Source: Clostridiales bacterium (GTDB taxonomy: Bacteria; Bacillota; Clostridia; Saccharofermentanales; Saccharofermentanaceae). Taken from it: 64,000 bases of DNA. A model generated the notes under the pieces. The model saw only the letters and a program-made list of their open reading frames with translations, did not search any database and was not told the origin of the DNA. The stretch spans positions 1-64,000 of the forward strand of contig JAFZVE010000060.1 in assembly GCA_017617995.1 (NCBI GenBank), given 5' to 3'. How positions within the stretch are numbered: the stretch's first letter is position 1; each line of letters opens with the position of its first letter. Of this stretch, positions 54,545 through 64,000 are shown one piece after another. The translations under genes and the position numbers were made by a program.

Positions 54545-55951
54545 ATGGATAACGAGAATGAAAATCGTAATGAAACCAGAAATGTCGTCGAGGAGATCGT
54601 CGCGCTGATTCGTGGCAATAAGCCCGACCGTGAACTTCGCGAAAAACTCGAAGACTACCATGACAGCGACATCGCCGACGCGATCGAGCTGATCACCAAA
54701 GAAGAACGTAAGAAGCTCTACCACATCCTCGGTGCCGAGAAGGCATCCGATATCTTCGCATACCTCGAAGATCCCGAAGAGTTCATCACCGAGCTCGATA
54801 TCCGGTCCGCGGCGAAGATCATCGAGAACATGGACGCCGACGATGCGGTTGACGTACTCGAAGAAGTCGATGAGGAGACCCAGGAGAAGATCATCTCCCT
54901 CATGGACGATGAGAGTTCCCAGGACATCAAGCTCATCCAGTCCTACGAGGACGACGAGATCGGATCGAAAATGACCACGAACTTCGTCGTGATCAAGAAC
55001 AACCTCACGATCAAGCAGGCCATGAAGGAGCTGATCCGCCAGGCCGATGAGAACGATAACATCTCCACGATCTACGTCGTGGATAAGGACGAGAAGTTCT
55101 ATGGAGTCATCGATCTTAAAGACCTCATCCGCGCCAGGGAATTTGCCAAGCTCGAGTCGCTGATTGTGACCTCTTACCCGTATGTACACGACCATGACAA
55201 GATCGATGTATCGATCGAGAAGATCAAGGACTACGCCGAGGACTCTATCCCGGTATTAAGTGAAGACGATATCGTTCTGGGAGTTATCACTTCCCAGGAC
55301 ATCATCGAAGTCGTAGACGATGAGATGGGTGATGACTACGCTAAGCTCGCCGGTCTTACTTCTGAGGAGGATCTGAAGGAGACGCTGCCGCAGAGCATGA
55401 AGAAGCGCCTGCCGTGGCTGGTCACACTTTTATTCCTGGGCCTTATGGTATCGACGGTAGTGGGTCTTTTCGAGAAGGTCGTCTCGGAACTTGCGATCGT
55501 CGTGTGTTTCCAGAGCCTCATCCTGGACATGGCCGGAAATGTCGGCACCCAGTCCCTCGCTGTTACGATCCGCGTACTCATGGACGAGCACCTCAAGACC
55601 AGTGAGAAGGTCAAGTTCGTTTTTAAAGAGATGCGTGTCGGATTCTTTAACGGACTCCTGCTCGGATCTCTCGCCTTTATGGGCATCGGCCTTTATGTGA
55701 CACTTCTCAAGCATTACCCGACGCATTTTTCCTTCGCCGTTGCGGCCTGTGTCGGCGGATCCCTGTGGATCGCCATGATCGTCAGTAGTCTTGTGGGTAC
55801 GCTCGTTCCGATGTTCTTCCACAAACTGAAGGTAGACCCGGCGGTAGCCTCGGGCCCGCTTATTACCACGGTAAATGATCTCGTCGCCGTCGTTACGTAT
55901 TACGGCTGCGCATGGATCTTCCTGATTAATCTCTTCCACGCGATGGGGTAA
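54545..55951 (+). CDS. mgtE: MgtE magnesium transporter
   Basis: 468 residues. N domain of helical repeats (DIADAIELI, DADDAVDVLEEV), tandem CBS domains (about 140-260; TIYVVDKDEKFYGVIDLKDL), then five membrane helices from LPWLVTLLFLGL. MgtE is a dimeric magnesium channel whose cytoplasmic domains close the pore when internal magnesium is high. AAAGGAGG precedes the start. Confidence 0.95.
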   Translation: MDNENENRNETRNVVEEIVALIRGNKPDRELREKLEDYHDSDIADAIELITKEERKKLYHILGAEKASDIFAYLEDPEEFITELDIRSAAKIIENMDADDAVDVLEEVDEETQEKIISLMDDESSQDIKLIQSYEDDEIGSKMTTNFVVIKNNLTIKQAMKELIRQADENDNISTIYVVDKDEKFYGVIDLKDLIRAREFAKLESLIVTSYPYVHDHDKIDVSIEKIKDYAEDSIPVLSEDDIVLGVITSQDIIEVVDDEMGDDYAKLAGLTSEEDLKETLPQSMKKRLPWLVTLLFLGLMVSTVVGLFEKVVSELAIVVCFQSLILDMAGNVGTQSLAVTIRVLMDEHLKTSEKVKFVFKEMRVGFFNGLLLGSLAFMGIGLYVTLLKHYPTHFSFAVAACVGGSLWIAMIVSSLVGTLVPMFFHKLKVDPAVASGPLITTVNDLVAVVTYYGCAWIFLINLFHAMG

Positions 55952-55981
55952 GAATCAGAGACGATAAAACAGCAGATACAG

Positions 55982-56029
55982 CAAGGGCGGTCCCATCAGT
56001 TTGAGACCGCCCTTGGTATTTCTTTTTTT
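55982..56029 (+). terminator. mgtE terminator
   Basis: CAAGGGCGGTC and GACCGCCCTTG form a perfect 11-bp stem followed by a T7 run. Confidence 0.9.
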
Positions 56030-56094
56030 AGCAATGTGCTTCTTGATCAGTTATGTCCGAGTAAAGATCCTCTAAGAAAACTTTCGAGGATGGG

Positions 56095-57573
56095 TCACAG
56101 CAGTACGAATCCGAGTACGTCCTTGTGGAGAGCGTGGATGCGGGAGATCTCCTCTTGTATGGAATCGTAGCGGGAATCGCAGCGTTTCTCTACGAGAATG
56201 ACCTTGTCATATCCTTCGAGGTTCTTGATTGCTTCGGAACCGGCGAGGATATTGCCCTTATACTCGACACGTCCCTTCAGGGACTTAAGAAGATCGGAAA
56301 AAGACGGGTCTTTCGCATCGATAGGACCGATCAGGCAGGTCTTGCCGCCGTCGGCGGCGACTGCCGCCAGAATGCTGGCGGAAGAAGAGGCAACGATATC
56401 CTTTTTCTCGTAGACGGCGTCTCCTTCGAGACGCTTGACCGTCTTGTCAAAGAGGTATTTCTTCGAGCTTGGCATCACGCCCAGGAGCGGGTAGGAATAA
56501 CGGGAAAGAATACTGTTTCTCGATCTGACCTTGCCTCCGAGGAAGTCCTTGACGAAGACGACTAAACACGAAAGTACCAGTCCGATGACAGCGCCGATCA
56601 GACCAAACTTGATGCCCTGCTTGAGAAGATCACGCTTCGAAGTGGTCACGTTCAGTTTTCTCTCGTTGGCGGCGAGATTGGCTTTCAGAGTCTTGAGTTC
56701 TGTGTTGATGGTCTCGATTCTGGTCTTGTTGTCATCGTAGGTCTTGTAGGACTGAGAGATCGATTCCTGATCTGTGGAAAGATTCTTATCCGAGGTAAGA
56801 ATAGAAGTCTGGTGATTGAGCTGAGTCGTATTCATCTCCCAGTTGACTTCTGTTCCCGTATAGGTACTGACAACACTGATGGTGCAGTCCGGCGAGATTT
56901 CCCGCAGTTCAGCGGAGATTTGCTCGAAAAGATAATCAACTACTTCTTTGGCCGTGGCAGGCTCGGTATAGAATACGGCAATCTCAACCATCTCGTCATT
57001 CACGCTGGTGATGGACACAAGCTCGTCGATGTACTTGGCTTCTGCGCTGACGTCGATTATCGCCCTAACACGTGCCATACTGGTATCCGACAGAGGATAC
57101 ATCCTGGTGCATGCATTTACCAGACGACTCAGTTCAGAGCTCCGGTATTGGGCATACTCCTCTTTCGCATCTTCCGGAACAGGGACATCGATTGTAAAAG
57201 AAATGCGTGAAACACCGCAATTAAATGGATCGATGCTACAGTAGATACTCTCATTGAGGTAGACGCTGCGCGACTCCATCAGCTCCCTGTCCATATCGAC
57301 TTTTCGCTCCAGATAAGGGATAGTGACGTCAAGAATCGTGCTGTTAGAATTCTCTATGTGTTTTATGGAGTCTTCCTTGCTGGCAATATCCTTCTTAAGG
57401 CTGTTGATGGTTGACTGAACGGACGGGTCGGCTTTCGTCTGTCTGGCCTTATAAATGCCATATGCGCCAAGAAGCCCGCCGAGAAGGGCGGCGACCACGA
57501 CGATCGATATGATTGACTTGAAAAAGGAAGCTAAAATGTCGGAGAGTTTTATTTGGATTTCTTTGTTTTCCAT
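56095..57573 (-). CDS. Wzz-like polysaccharide chain protein with dead kinase domain
   Basis: 492 residues. Two membrane helices (about 18-40 and 330-352) bracket a long coiled-coil outside region, the Wzz/CapA layout. The C-terminal 130 residues resemble a bacterial tyrosine kinase (SSASILAAVAADGGKTCLIG, then DKVILVEKRCDSRYDSI and VLGFVLL) but the Walker A GKST and Tyr cluster are missing, so it should not phosphorylate. AAAGAGG precedes the chosen ATG. Other capsule genes are not seen near it. Confidence 0.75.
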   Translation of the reverse strand: MENKEIQIKLSDILASFFKSIISIVVVAALLGGLLGAYGIYKARQTKADPSVQSTINSLKKDIASKEDSIKHIENSNSTILDVTIPYLERKVDMDRELMESRSVYLNESIYCSIDPFNCGVSRISFTIDVPVPEDAKEEYAQYRSSELSRLVNACTRMYPLSDTSMARVRAIIDVSAEAKYIDELVSITSVNDEMVEIAVFYTEPATAKEVVDYLFEQISAELREISPDCTISVVSTYTGTEVNWEMNTTQLNHQTSILTSDKNLSTDQESISQSYKTYDDNKTRIETINTELKTLKANLAANERKLNVTTSKRDLLKQGIKFGLIGAVIGLVLSCLVVFVKDFLGGKVRSRNSILSRYSYPLLGVMPSSKKYLFDKTVKRLEGDAVYEKKDIVASSSASILAAVAADGGKTCLIGPIDAKDPSFSDLLKSLKGRVEYKGNILAGSEAIKNLEGYDKVILVEKRCDSRYDSIQEEISRIHALHKDVLGFVLL

Positions 57574-57728
57574 GTAATCGTACCTCTTTGTTCGAAGTGC
57601 TGCCCGCCTGTTTTTGTAAGGGGATCGGATCCGGATGAGGATCTCTCGCATCAGGCAGTAAGCACATAATCTTACAGTATAGTATTATAACATACAGGTC
57701 CGGAAAACACTCGCTCTGAAATTTCTGC
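57574..57728. other. Intergenic region
   Basis: Promoter area of the Wzz-like gene (minus strand) up to the asnS promoter. No further feature seen. Confidence 0.3.
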
Positions 57729-57757
57729 TTGACAAAACAGTAAGGGCAGAGTAATCT
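57729..57757 (+). promoter_or_regulatory. Sigma-A promoter of asnS-asnA
   Basis: TTGACA and TAATCT with 17-bp spacing, immediately before the T-box leader. Confidence 0.85.
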
Positions 57758-57784
57758 AACCTCAAATTGAATACAGCAAAAGCG

Positions 57785-58069
57785 ATGACGAAGAGAAGTA
57801 GCCTGTTTTATCGCTTCCAGCGAGTGGGGGACGGTGTAAGCCCCATAGAGTGAATACAGGTGAATAACACTTCCGAGCTGCGAAATGAAATGCCGAAGGC
57901 GGCGTACGACAAGAGCCGCATGATGCAAAGTAGTGGAAGCCGATGGCCACGCGTCAGGTGGCAGGGTTTGATGGAACCCGGATGAGGTGGTTGTAGAGAT
58001 ACAGCAATTCAGGTGGTACCGCGATTGATTGATCGTCCTGAAGCAGAAGGAATGCTTCGGGGCGTTTTT
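57785..58069 (+). promoter_or_regulatory. T-box riboswitch, asparagine specifier
   Basis: Stem I begins GCGATGACGAAGAGAAGTAG; specifier loop GGTGAAT-AAC-A with AAC (Asn) at 57866-57868; T-box AGGTGGTACCGCG (58011-58023); terminator CCTGAAGCA / TGCTTCGGGG with T5. The specifier agrees with the two genes it controls, asnS and asnA. Confidence 0.95.
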
Positions 58070-58148
58070 GTTTTCCCCGGACTTTCCGAGAAGCACTATC
58101 GGAAAGCAGCGCACGACAAAAGGGTGCACGGCAAAGGAGGAAAAGAAG

Positions 58149-59540
58149 ATGGACATTTTAGACGTAAGAGAGATCTTCAGAAACAGAGACCAGTATCTCG
58201 GTAAAGAAGTGACAGTCGGCGGATGGGTCAGATCGGTACGTGATTCGAAGACCTTTGGATTTATCGTACTGCATGACGGCACATTCTTCGAGCCGATCCA
58301 GATCGTATATCACGACAAGCTCGATAATTTCGACAAGATCAGCAAGACCAATGTCGGTGCGGCCCTGATCGTGACCGGTACACTGGTTGCCACACCGGAA
58401 GCCAAGCAGCCTTTCGAGATCCAGGCTACGGAAGTTGTTCTGGAGGGTGATTCCACACCGGACTACCCGCTGCAGAAGAAGCGCCACAGCATCGAGTATT
58501 TAAGAACGATCACACATCTTCGTCCGAGAACAAACCTGTTTCAGGCGGTCTTCAGAGTCAGATCTCTCTGTGCATACGCGATCCACAGATTCTTCCAGGA
58601 GAGAGATTTCGTCTATGTACATACTCCGCTGATCACAGGTTCCGACTGTGAGGGTGCCGGTGAGATGTTCCAGGTCACGACACTGGATCTCAACAACATC
58701 CCGAAGAAGGAAGACGGCTCCATCGACTACAGCCAGGACTTCTTCAACAAGCCGACGAACCTTACGGTTTCCGGTCAGCTGAACGGCGAGACTTTCGCGA
58801 TGGCATTTAAGAACATCTACACCTTCGGACCGACGTTCCGTGCGGAGAACAGTAACACCACACGTCACGCCGCGGAGTTCTGGATGATCGAGCCGGAGAT
58901 CGCATTTGCCGATCTGAAGGATGACATGATCCTTGCCGAGTCCATGATCAAGTACATCATCAACTTCGTACTGGAGAACGCTCCGGAAGAGATGAAGTTC
59001 TTCAACGATTTCGTCGATAAGGGACTCATCGAGAGACTGCAGCATGTTGCTTCTTCCGACTTCGGTCACGTCACATACACCGAGGCGATCGAGATCCTCG
59101 AGAAGGTAAACGACAAGTTCGAGTACAAGGTATCCTGGGGATGCGATCTGCAGACCGAGCATGAGAGATACCTCACCGAGGAAGTCTTCAAGAAGCCGGT
59201 ATTCGTTACGGATTATCCGAAGGAGATCAAGGCTTTCTACATGAAGCTCAACGAGGACGGAAAGACCGTCGCCGCGATGGACTGCCTCGTTCCGGGTATC
59301 GGCGAGATCATCGGCGGATCCCAGCGTGAGGACGATTACGACAAGCTCGCTTCCCGCATCACGGAGCTCGGCATGAAGCCGGAGGACTACGGATTCTATA
59401 TGGATCTTAGAAAGTTCGGTTCCGCAAGACACGCCGGTTTCGGTCTCGGCTTCGAGCGCTGTGTCATGTACCTCACAGGTGTAAGTAACATCCGTGACGT
59501 CATCCCGTTCCCGAGAACGGTAAACAACTGTGAACTTTAA
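58149..59540 (+). CDS. asnS: Asparaginyl-tRNA synthetase
   Basis: 463 residues. OB-fold anticodon domain ([20 protein letters not shown]), then the class IIb catalytic core with motif 2 [20 protein letters not shown] and motif 3 [15 protein letters not shown], ending [12 protein letters not shown], typical of AsnRS rather than AspRS. AAAGGAGG precedes the ATG at 58149; the longer open frame runs back into the T-box and is not used. First gene of the T-box operon. Confidence 0.96.
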   Translation: MDILDVREIFRNRDQYLGKEVTVGGWVRSVRDSKTFGFIVLHDGTFFEPIQIVYHDKLDNFDKISKTNVGAALIVTGTLVATPEAKQPFEIQATEVVLEGDSTPDYPLQKKRHSIEYLRTITHLRPRTNLFQAVFRVRSLCAYAIHRFFQERDFVYVHTPLITGSDCEGAGEMFQVTTLDLNNIPKKEDGSIDYSQDFFNKPTNLTVSGQLNGETFAMAFKNIYTFGPTFRAENSNTTRHAAEFWMIEPEIAFADLKDDMILAESMIKYIINFVLENAPEEMKFFNDFVDKGLIERLQHVASSDFGHVTYTEAIEILEKVNDKFEYKVSWGCDLQTEHERYLTEEVFKKPVFVTDYPKEIKAFYMKLNEDGKTVAAMDCLVPGIGEIIGGSQREDDYDKLASRITELGMKPEDYGFYMDLRKFGSARHAGFGLGFERCVMYLTGVSNIRDVIPFPRTVNNCEL

Positions 59541-59609
59541 TATCTGAACGGGCCCAGTGGGGGCAAGTGCTTCGGCATAAGAATCATGAGAATAAAGGAG
59601 TGAATTAAT

Positions 59610-60620
59610 ATGGGTACGATCATTATTCCGGACGGGTATAAGAGCCCGCAAACGATCCGCGAGACAGAAGTCGCGATCAAGGAAGTAAAAGACTATTTCG
59701 AGAGAGCTCTCTCTGATGCTCTCAACCTGACACGTGTGTCGGCACCGCTTTTCGTGAAGCCGGAGACAGGTCTGAACGATAACCTCAACGGCGTGGAAAG
59801 ACCGGTTGCTTTCGGCATCAAGGAGCAGGGTGAAAAGGAAGTCGAGATCGTACATTCTCTTGCCAAGTGGAAGAGAATGGCACTCTGCAAATACGGCTTC
59901 AAGCCGGGCGAAGGCCTCTATACCGACATGACGGCGATCCGTCGTGACGAAGATACAGATAACCTGCACTCGATCTACGTCGACCAGTGGGACTGGGAGA
60001 AGATCATCACGAAAGAGCAGAGAAATGTCGAGACACTGAAAGAGACGGTTTTCCGCATCTACATGGCGATCAAGCAGACCGAGTATTACATCTGCGGTAA
60101 GTATCACTTCATGGACCCGTTCCTTCCGAACGAGATCCACTTCATCACGACACAGGAACTTGAGGATCTGTATCCGGATGCTTCGCAGAAAGAAAGAGAG
60201 AACCTCATCACGAGAAAATACGGCGCGGTGTTCCTTATGCAGATCGGTGGCGCACTGAAGTCCGGAAAGCCGCATGACGGACGTGCCCCGGACTACGATG
60301 ACTGGACACTGAACGGCGATATCCTCGTATACTATCCTGTACTCGACTGCTCGCTCGAGCTCTCTTCCATGGGTATCCGTGTTGACGAAGAAGCGATGGC
60401 AAGGCAGTTAAAGATCGCAGGTTGCGAAGAGCGCGCGGAGCTTCCTTTCCAGAAGGGTGTACTCGACTGTACACTGCCATACACGATCGGCGGCGGTATC
60501 GGACAGTCCCGTATCTGCATGTTCTTCCTGCAGCGTGCACACATCGGTGAAGTACAGTCTTCCATCTGGCCGGAGGACGTTGTAGAGCAGGCCGCATCTC
60601 ACGGTGTGAATCTTCTTTAA
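59610..60620 (+). CDS. asnA: Aspartate-ammonia ligase
   Basis: 336 residues, normal AsnA length. Makes asparagine from aspartate, ammonia and ATP. Related to class II tRNA synthetases: RVSAPLFVKPETGLNDNLNG, GLYTDMTAIRRDE, and GGGIGQSRICMFFL as motif-3-like end. AAAGGAG upstream. It shares the Asn T-box with asnS, so asparagine supply and charging are controlled together. Confidence 0.96.
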   Translation: MGTIIIPDGYKSPQTIRETEVAIKEVKDYFERALSDALNLTRVSAPLFVKPETGLNDNLNGVERPVAFGIKEQGEKEVEIVHSLAKWKRMALCKYGFKPGEGLYTDMTAIRRDEDTDNLHSIYVDQWDWEKIITKEQRNVETLKETVFRIYMAIKQTEYYICGKYHFMDPFLPNEIHFITTQELEDLYPDASQKERENLITRKYGAVFLMQIGGALKSGKPHDGRAPDYDDWTLNGDILVYYPVLDCSLELSSMGIRVDEEAMARQLKIAGCEERAELPFQKGVLDCTLPYTIGGGIGQSRICMFFLQRAHIGEVQSSIWPEDVVEQAASHGVNLL

Positions 60621-60649
60621 TCCCTGAGATCCCAGATCAAGAAAACCGA

Positions 60650-60690
60650 AAAACCCCGGGCCCGGCCAATGCCGGAACCCGGGGTTTTTG
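60650..60690 (+). terminator. asnS-asnA terminator
   Basis: AACCCCGGG(C) and CCCGGGGTT arms with an inner CCGGC pairing, followed by T5. Confidence 0.88.
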
Positions 60691-60746
60691 TGGTGGTGGA
60701 ATATTCAAGCGGGCTTTCGCCCGAAGAACCTGATTGAAGAGAAAAC

Positions 60747-62510
60747 TCAACCGGCGTAACCGTTCTCCGCATAATGCAGGAAGGTGATTCTACCGTCCTC
60801 ATCGGTAAGGGCAGTGAAGGGATGCTGTTTGCCGGCATTGTCGTCGTAGGAGTTCGGTATCGTCGAGTAGAGAAACTTTCCATCGTAGATATCCATACCG
60901 ATCCGGATCTGTTCCGGATTGATGACGGGCTCAAGTATGATCCCTCCGGACATAGCATCAACGACCATAGCCTCTCCGGAATCGTAACCATCTCGGATAA
61001 GGAGGTAATACTTCTCCTGTGCCATATCATAGATCGTCTGGATGTAGCCGGCCCCCTCTGAGATGAGACTGAAATCCGAATCGTCGAGGATCGCCCAGCC
61101 GAAGATGTCATAGTCGGTGTAGCTTACGATAATGTATCCCGGGATATGAATCGGTTCACCGGCCATATTCATACTCAGTGCCGATCCGGTCTTCCCGGTT
61201 AAAGGATCGATGAAATCGATCGTTGTATCGTCCTGTGTGTAAAGGAGCGGGGAGAGAGCCGCGCCGACATCTTCCGGAACCGTATAGTCATTTCTGACCG
61301 TATAGTAATCGGAAGGCGAATCGACATCGACACCGTAAACGTGCTCGAAGTCTTTGCTGTAGCACTCGATCTTATCGTCGTATTTTACGATGTAGTAATC
61401 CCCGTTCTGGCGGAAAGAACGGATCGGGTGATCGGGCTCCTCGACCAGGGTGTGGAGACGGTTGCCATCGAGGTCGGTAACTACCCAGCCACCTTCTTCG
61501 CGGAAAAGCACCTGGTCGCCGCCACTGTACTGATAATCAATGAAAGCGGTCCGATCATAAAGTTTCTCACCGCTGATTTTATAGACGGCGAATATCGGGG
61601 CGGAAGCACTTTCATACATTTCGGTTGACAGTATATAGAGATTTCCGGCCCGTGTCCCGTAGAACAGGCCGTCGCAATCGGGATAGTAAACTTCTTCACC
61701 GGTCGTTCCGTCGACGACCACTGTCGGGAAATCATAGTCATCCACATAAAGGAGATAGCGATCGTTTATGACTGTATATAAGTGATCGTAGACGCCATCC
61801 GAAAAAGGCAGGGTCTTAAGCCCTATCGGATCTCCGGCTTTCGCGTTCTCGAGATCGAAGGGGATCACAGTCACGTTTCTTTGGTTATCTGTATTTACGA
61901 AATAGAACTGATCTCCCTCATGAAAAAAATCATCGTAGATAAGTCCTGTATAAGAGGAACCGTCATGGGAGACGAAACCGTATTTTACAGGAGTATAGGT
62001 AGAATCCCCTTCGTACCGGCAGACGATGAAGCCGTTCTCATCGTATCTCCAGGCGCTGTGATAAACCGCGTCGCAGATGATCCGGCCCTTTTCGTCGAAG
62101 AATCCGACCGTTCCGTAATTCGTCTGTGGTACACGCGGATTCCCGTCGAAAGGATAGATCTCGCCATAGTCCGATCCGGTCACGAAGTCCTCGATCGGAT
62201 CGTCGGAAAGTCTCGTTGCTACTTCGTCCGGAAGCTCGACCGGCTGGGTCACTGTTGCCGATGTGTCCGAAGGATCCGACGTCGATTCAGAAGTCTCGGT
62301 CGTCTCTGAACTCTCGGAAGTTTCCGTCGTACTGGACTCCGGTGTTTCTTCCGGCTCTTCTGTTTCTTCGGTCTGTTCCGTTGTTTTTTCTGTCTTCTTT
62401 TTCCGGGACTCGGTCGTTTCTTCGCTCCGGCAGCCGATCAGAACCGCCAGGAAGGAGAGGATGAGCGTGGATGCGATTCCCAGCGCAAATGCTCTTAGAA
62501 ACCTTTTCAT
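60747..62510 (-). CDS. Lipoprotein with WG-repeat-like propeller
   Basis: 587 residues. Signal peptide with lipobox AVLIGC, a long Glu/Thr/Ser linker (about 28-95), then strand-rich repeats such as YGTVGFFDEKGRIICDAVY and KYGFVSHDGSSYTGLIYD, the pattern of WG (KWG) repeats, continuing as a probable beta propeller. Function unknown; perhaps a wall-bound scaffold or receptor. Confidence 0.75.
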   Translation of the reverse strand: MKRFLRAFALGIASTLILSFLAVLIGCRSEETTESRKKKTEKTTEQTEETEEPEETPESSTTETSESSETTETSESTSDPSDTSATVTQPVELPDEVATRLSDDPIEDFVTGSDYGEIYPFDGNPRVPQTNYGTVGFFDEKGRIICDAVYHSAWRYDENGFIVCRYEGDSTYTPVKYGFVSHDGSSYTGLIYDDFFHEGDQFYFVNTDNQRNVTVIPFDLENAKAGDPIGLKTLPFSDGVYDHLYTVINDRYLLYVDDYDFPTVVVDGTTGEEVYYPDCDGLFYGTRAGNLYILSTEMYESASAPIFAVYKISGEKLYDRTAFIDYQYSGGDQVLFREEGGWVVTDLDGNRLHTLVEEPDHPIRSFRQNGDYYIVKYDDKIECYSKDFEHVYGVDVDSPSDYYTVRNDYTVPEDVGAALSPLLYTQDDTTIDFIDPLTGKTGSALSMNMAGEPIHIPGYIIVSYTDYDIFGWAILDDSDFSLISEGAGYIQTIYDMAQEKYYLLIRDGYDSGEAMVVDAMSGGIILEPVINPEQIRIGMDIYDGKFLYSTIPNSYDDNAGKQHPFTALTDEDGRITFLHYAENGYAG

Positions 62511-62944
62511 AGTATACCTCCCGATAATTTTTCCTTGTTTCCGGTATGGGAATTCCCTGTTACCTTAATCCTGTTTCCCATTGTATTGTTCTTGCTTCCC
62601 TTAATTAGACTGTTCTTCTGTGCATATTTTTTGTGGTTTCCCTTTTTCTTTCATCAGGCGCACTTACACATGCGCCGGTACGAGAATACGGGCGCGTTTC
62701 CGATAAAGAATATAAAGAAAAATGTTGTTCGGAATAGAAAAGAAAAAAGAGGAGGAGAACACTGTTGCCAGTGCCCTATCTGCAAAACGGGTCCTGCTGA
62801 CTCGCATCCTCATCTTCGTGCCCTCCGCCTTCTGTGGCGCGACAGTTTTCCCCCAATGGTAATTCCAGTATAAGGGACGCCAATGGGGTAAGAAATGACA
62901 TATTTGTCACGAAGGTTTGGTTTGAAAAGAAAAAAAGATTGTGC
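62511..62944. other. Intergenic region
   Basis: About 430 bases, A/T-rich near 62700. No gene, RNA or repeat recognised; it should contain the promoter of the lipoprotein gene at 62510 on the minus strand. Confidence 0.35.
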
Positions 62945-63913
62945 CTAGAACAAGGCAGATATACGAATCAGGATGATCGCGGCAAACTGCGCCAAAGCGT
63001 AGAAAAGAAGGTAGCTGACGACGAGCATATTAAAGGTCGCATTGTCACTCAGCGCCAGGTCGCGGCGAATGGATACGAAGTGGCAGATGCCCATGATAAC
63101 GATCGCAACAAAGATCAGGGTAAAGGCGCCACGCGTGCCCAGAAGAACCGACAGGAAAATCAGCGCATCGGCGAAGCACATGTAGATCGAAGAGATCGAT
63201 ACGGTATCGAGTGCGCGCAGGAAGGTCATCTTCCGGTTCACGATGCGCGAGGTCCAGGTGAAGCATAGCGTCAGGAGCAGGACGCAGACCCACAGAAGGA
63301 GACTCATGATAAAGAATGCTTTTACGGGATGCGCGGTGAAGAGGTCGGTCTTACCAAACATGAGGGAGATGAGCATGCCCAGGAACGGGGAGTCCGAGAA
63401 CGAAGTGAAGATGACCATCAGCGAGGTCAATGTGGCAAAAAGACTGTTTACGATGAGGACTTTCCCGATGGGTACGACCTGCGAACGGTTCTCGATCGTG
63501 GTGACCGGATGCCAGATATACTTCATGACTGGGCTGAAGAGCTTCGAAAAAGACGGGAACATGGAGCGGACTTTCGTGATGAAAGCGGCAAATGTGAAAC
63601 GACTGCCGGCGCGAGATGAGTCCTGATTCCAGACCTGCTTCGTTTTCTTTTCTTTCTTCTCCTTGGCTTTGGCTGAAGAAGATTCCTGCGAAGTGGAACC
63701 GGAGTAAGAAGAATTTCCGTTGCTTCCGGAGGAAGACGAGTAGGAAGAGCGGCTGTCCGAAGCAGCAGAAGATCCTGTGCCGGATGCAGAAGATGCGCCG
63801 GTTGAAGTTCCGGACGCAGAGCTTGCGGAATCTCCGAAACCGGCGGAACCGGAACGGCAGGTGCACCTTTGTCCCGGCGCCAGCTCTCGTCCGCAGTAAA
63901 AACAAGTCTTCAT
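62945..63913 (-). CDS. Yip1-like membrane protein with zinc ribbon
   Basis: 322 residues. N-terminal ribbon CFYCGRELAPGQRCTC, a Ser/Gly-rich low-complexity linker (about 18-80), a Lys-rich patch, and five membrane helices (from about 150) in the YIP1 style, with YIWHPVTTIE before the first. Relatives occur next to lipoproteins in Bacillota; role unknown. GGGAGAGG precedes the chosen ATG. Confidence 0.7.
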   Translation of the reverse strand: MKTCFYCGRELAPGQRCTCRSGSAGFGDSASSASGTSTGASSASGTGSSAASDSRSSYSSSSGSNGNSSYSGSTSQESSSAKAKEKKEKKTKQVWNQDSSRAGSRFTFAAFITKVRSMFPSFSKLFSPVMKYIWHPVTTIENRSQVVPIGKVLIVNSLFATLTSLMVIFTSFSDSPFLGMLISLMFGKTDLFTAHPVKAFFIMSLLLWVCVLLLTLCFTWTSRIVNRKMTFLRALDTVSISSIYMCFADALIFLSVLLGTRGAFTLIFVAIVIMGICHFVSIRRDLALSDNATFNMLVVSYLLFYALAQFAAIILIRISALF

Positions 63914-64000
63914 ATATCGATCCTCTCCCGATCCCCGAAAGGGGCTACTTCCCACAGATTATCCGGACCGGCTCCGAAAGGACGGAGCACTTCACGAAAG

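Noticed and set aside
58500..60275. 591-codon open frame on the minus strand opposite asnS and asnA
   Set aside because: It lies wholly opposite two certain genes, has no family motifs, and results from the codon pattern of the true genes.

Overview
The window looks like chromosomal DNA of an anaerobic, low-to-mid GC Bacillota (Clostridia-type). Supporting signs are T-box leaders, strong AGGAGG ribosome sites, many Gram-positive lipoproteins, an ammonia-dependent AsnA, MATE and 2-hydroxycarboxylate transporters, and plant-polysaccharide glycosidases (GH51, GH3, GH36). A rumen or gut relative fits, but no marker gene fixes the species. I found no tRNA, rRNA, CRISPR array, transposase or integrase.

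Layout. 0.3-11.5 kb: a two-domain solute-binding-type lipoprotein, a three-gene ABC exporter with a single ATPase under a MerR-type promoter, the MerR regulator with a serine hydrolase, and an ECF sigma/anti-sigma pair followed by a paralogue of the first lipoprotein. 11.6-24.6 kb: an accessory region cut into segments by five same-orientation copies of the last codons of guaA (11595, 13097, 14647, 22355 and the true guaA end at 24534). Its cargo is a lipoprotein, a radical SAM protein, a 2HCT transporter, a membrane-tethered sigma factor with lipoproteins, a HipA-type toxin-antitoxin pair, small membrane proteins and a 49-residue peptide. 24.5-37.7 kb: a guaA lacking its glutaminase domain, an XRE regulator, a lipoprotein, a GH51 arabinofuranosidase with two MATE transporters, the third solute-binding-type lipoprotein and two CobW-family GTPases. 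38-48 kb: tandem MgtC-like proteins, a GH3 lipoprotein, a zinc-ribbon membrane protein, an HTH-cupin-acyl-CoA synthetase fusion behind a T-box, a lipoprotein, a GH36 alpha-galactosidase and ComB. 48.9-64 kb: HtrA, CarB, MgtE with a translated leader, a Wzz-like protein, a T-box-controlled asnS-asnA operon and two envelope proteins.

Most notable points. (1) The guaA-tail copies differ from guaA only at synonymous positions in the three intact copies, as expected of successive site-specific integrations that each brought a working guaA 3' end. (2) The T-box of the acyl-CoA synthetase fusion aligns with the asnS T-box; where asnS has AAC (Asn), this one has ATC (Ile). That suggests a branched-chain acid activating enzyme tied to isoleucine supply. 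(3) Long hairpins starting exactly at stop codons share a loop sequence at three sites. (4) A sigma factor is fused through a membrane segment to an outside YD-repeat domain, and a 29-bp promoter motif is shared by its own gene and the next lipoprotein gene.
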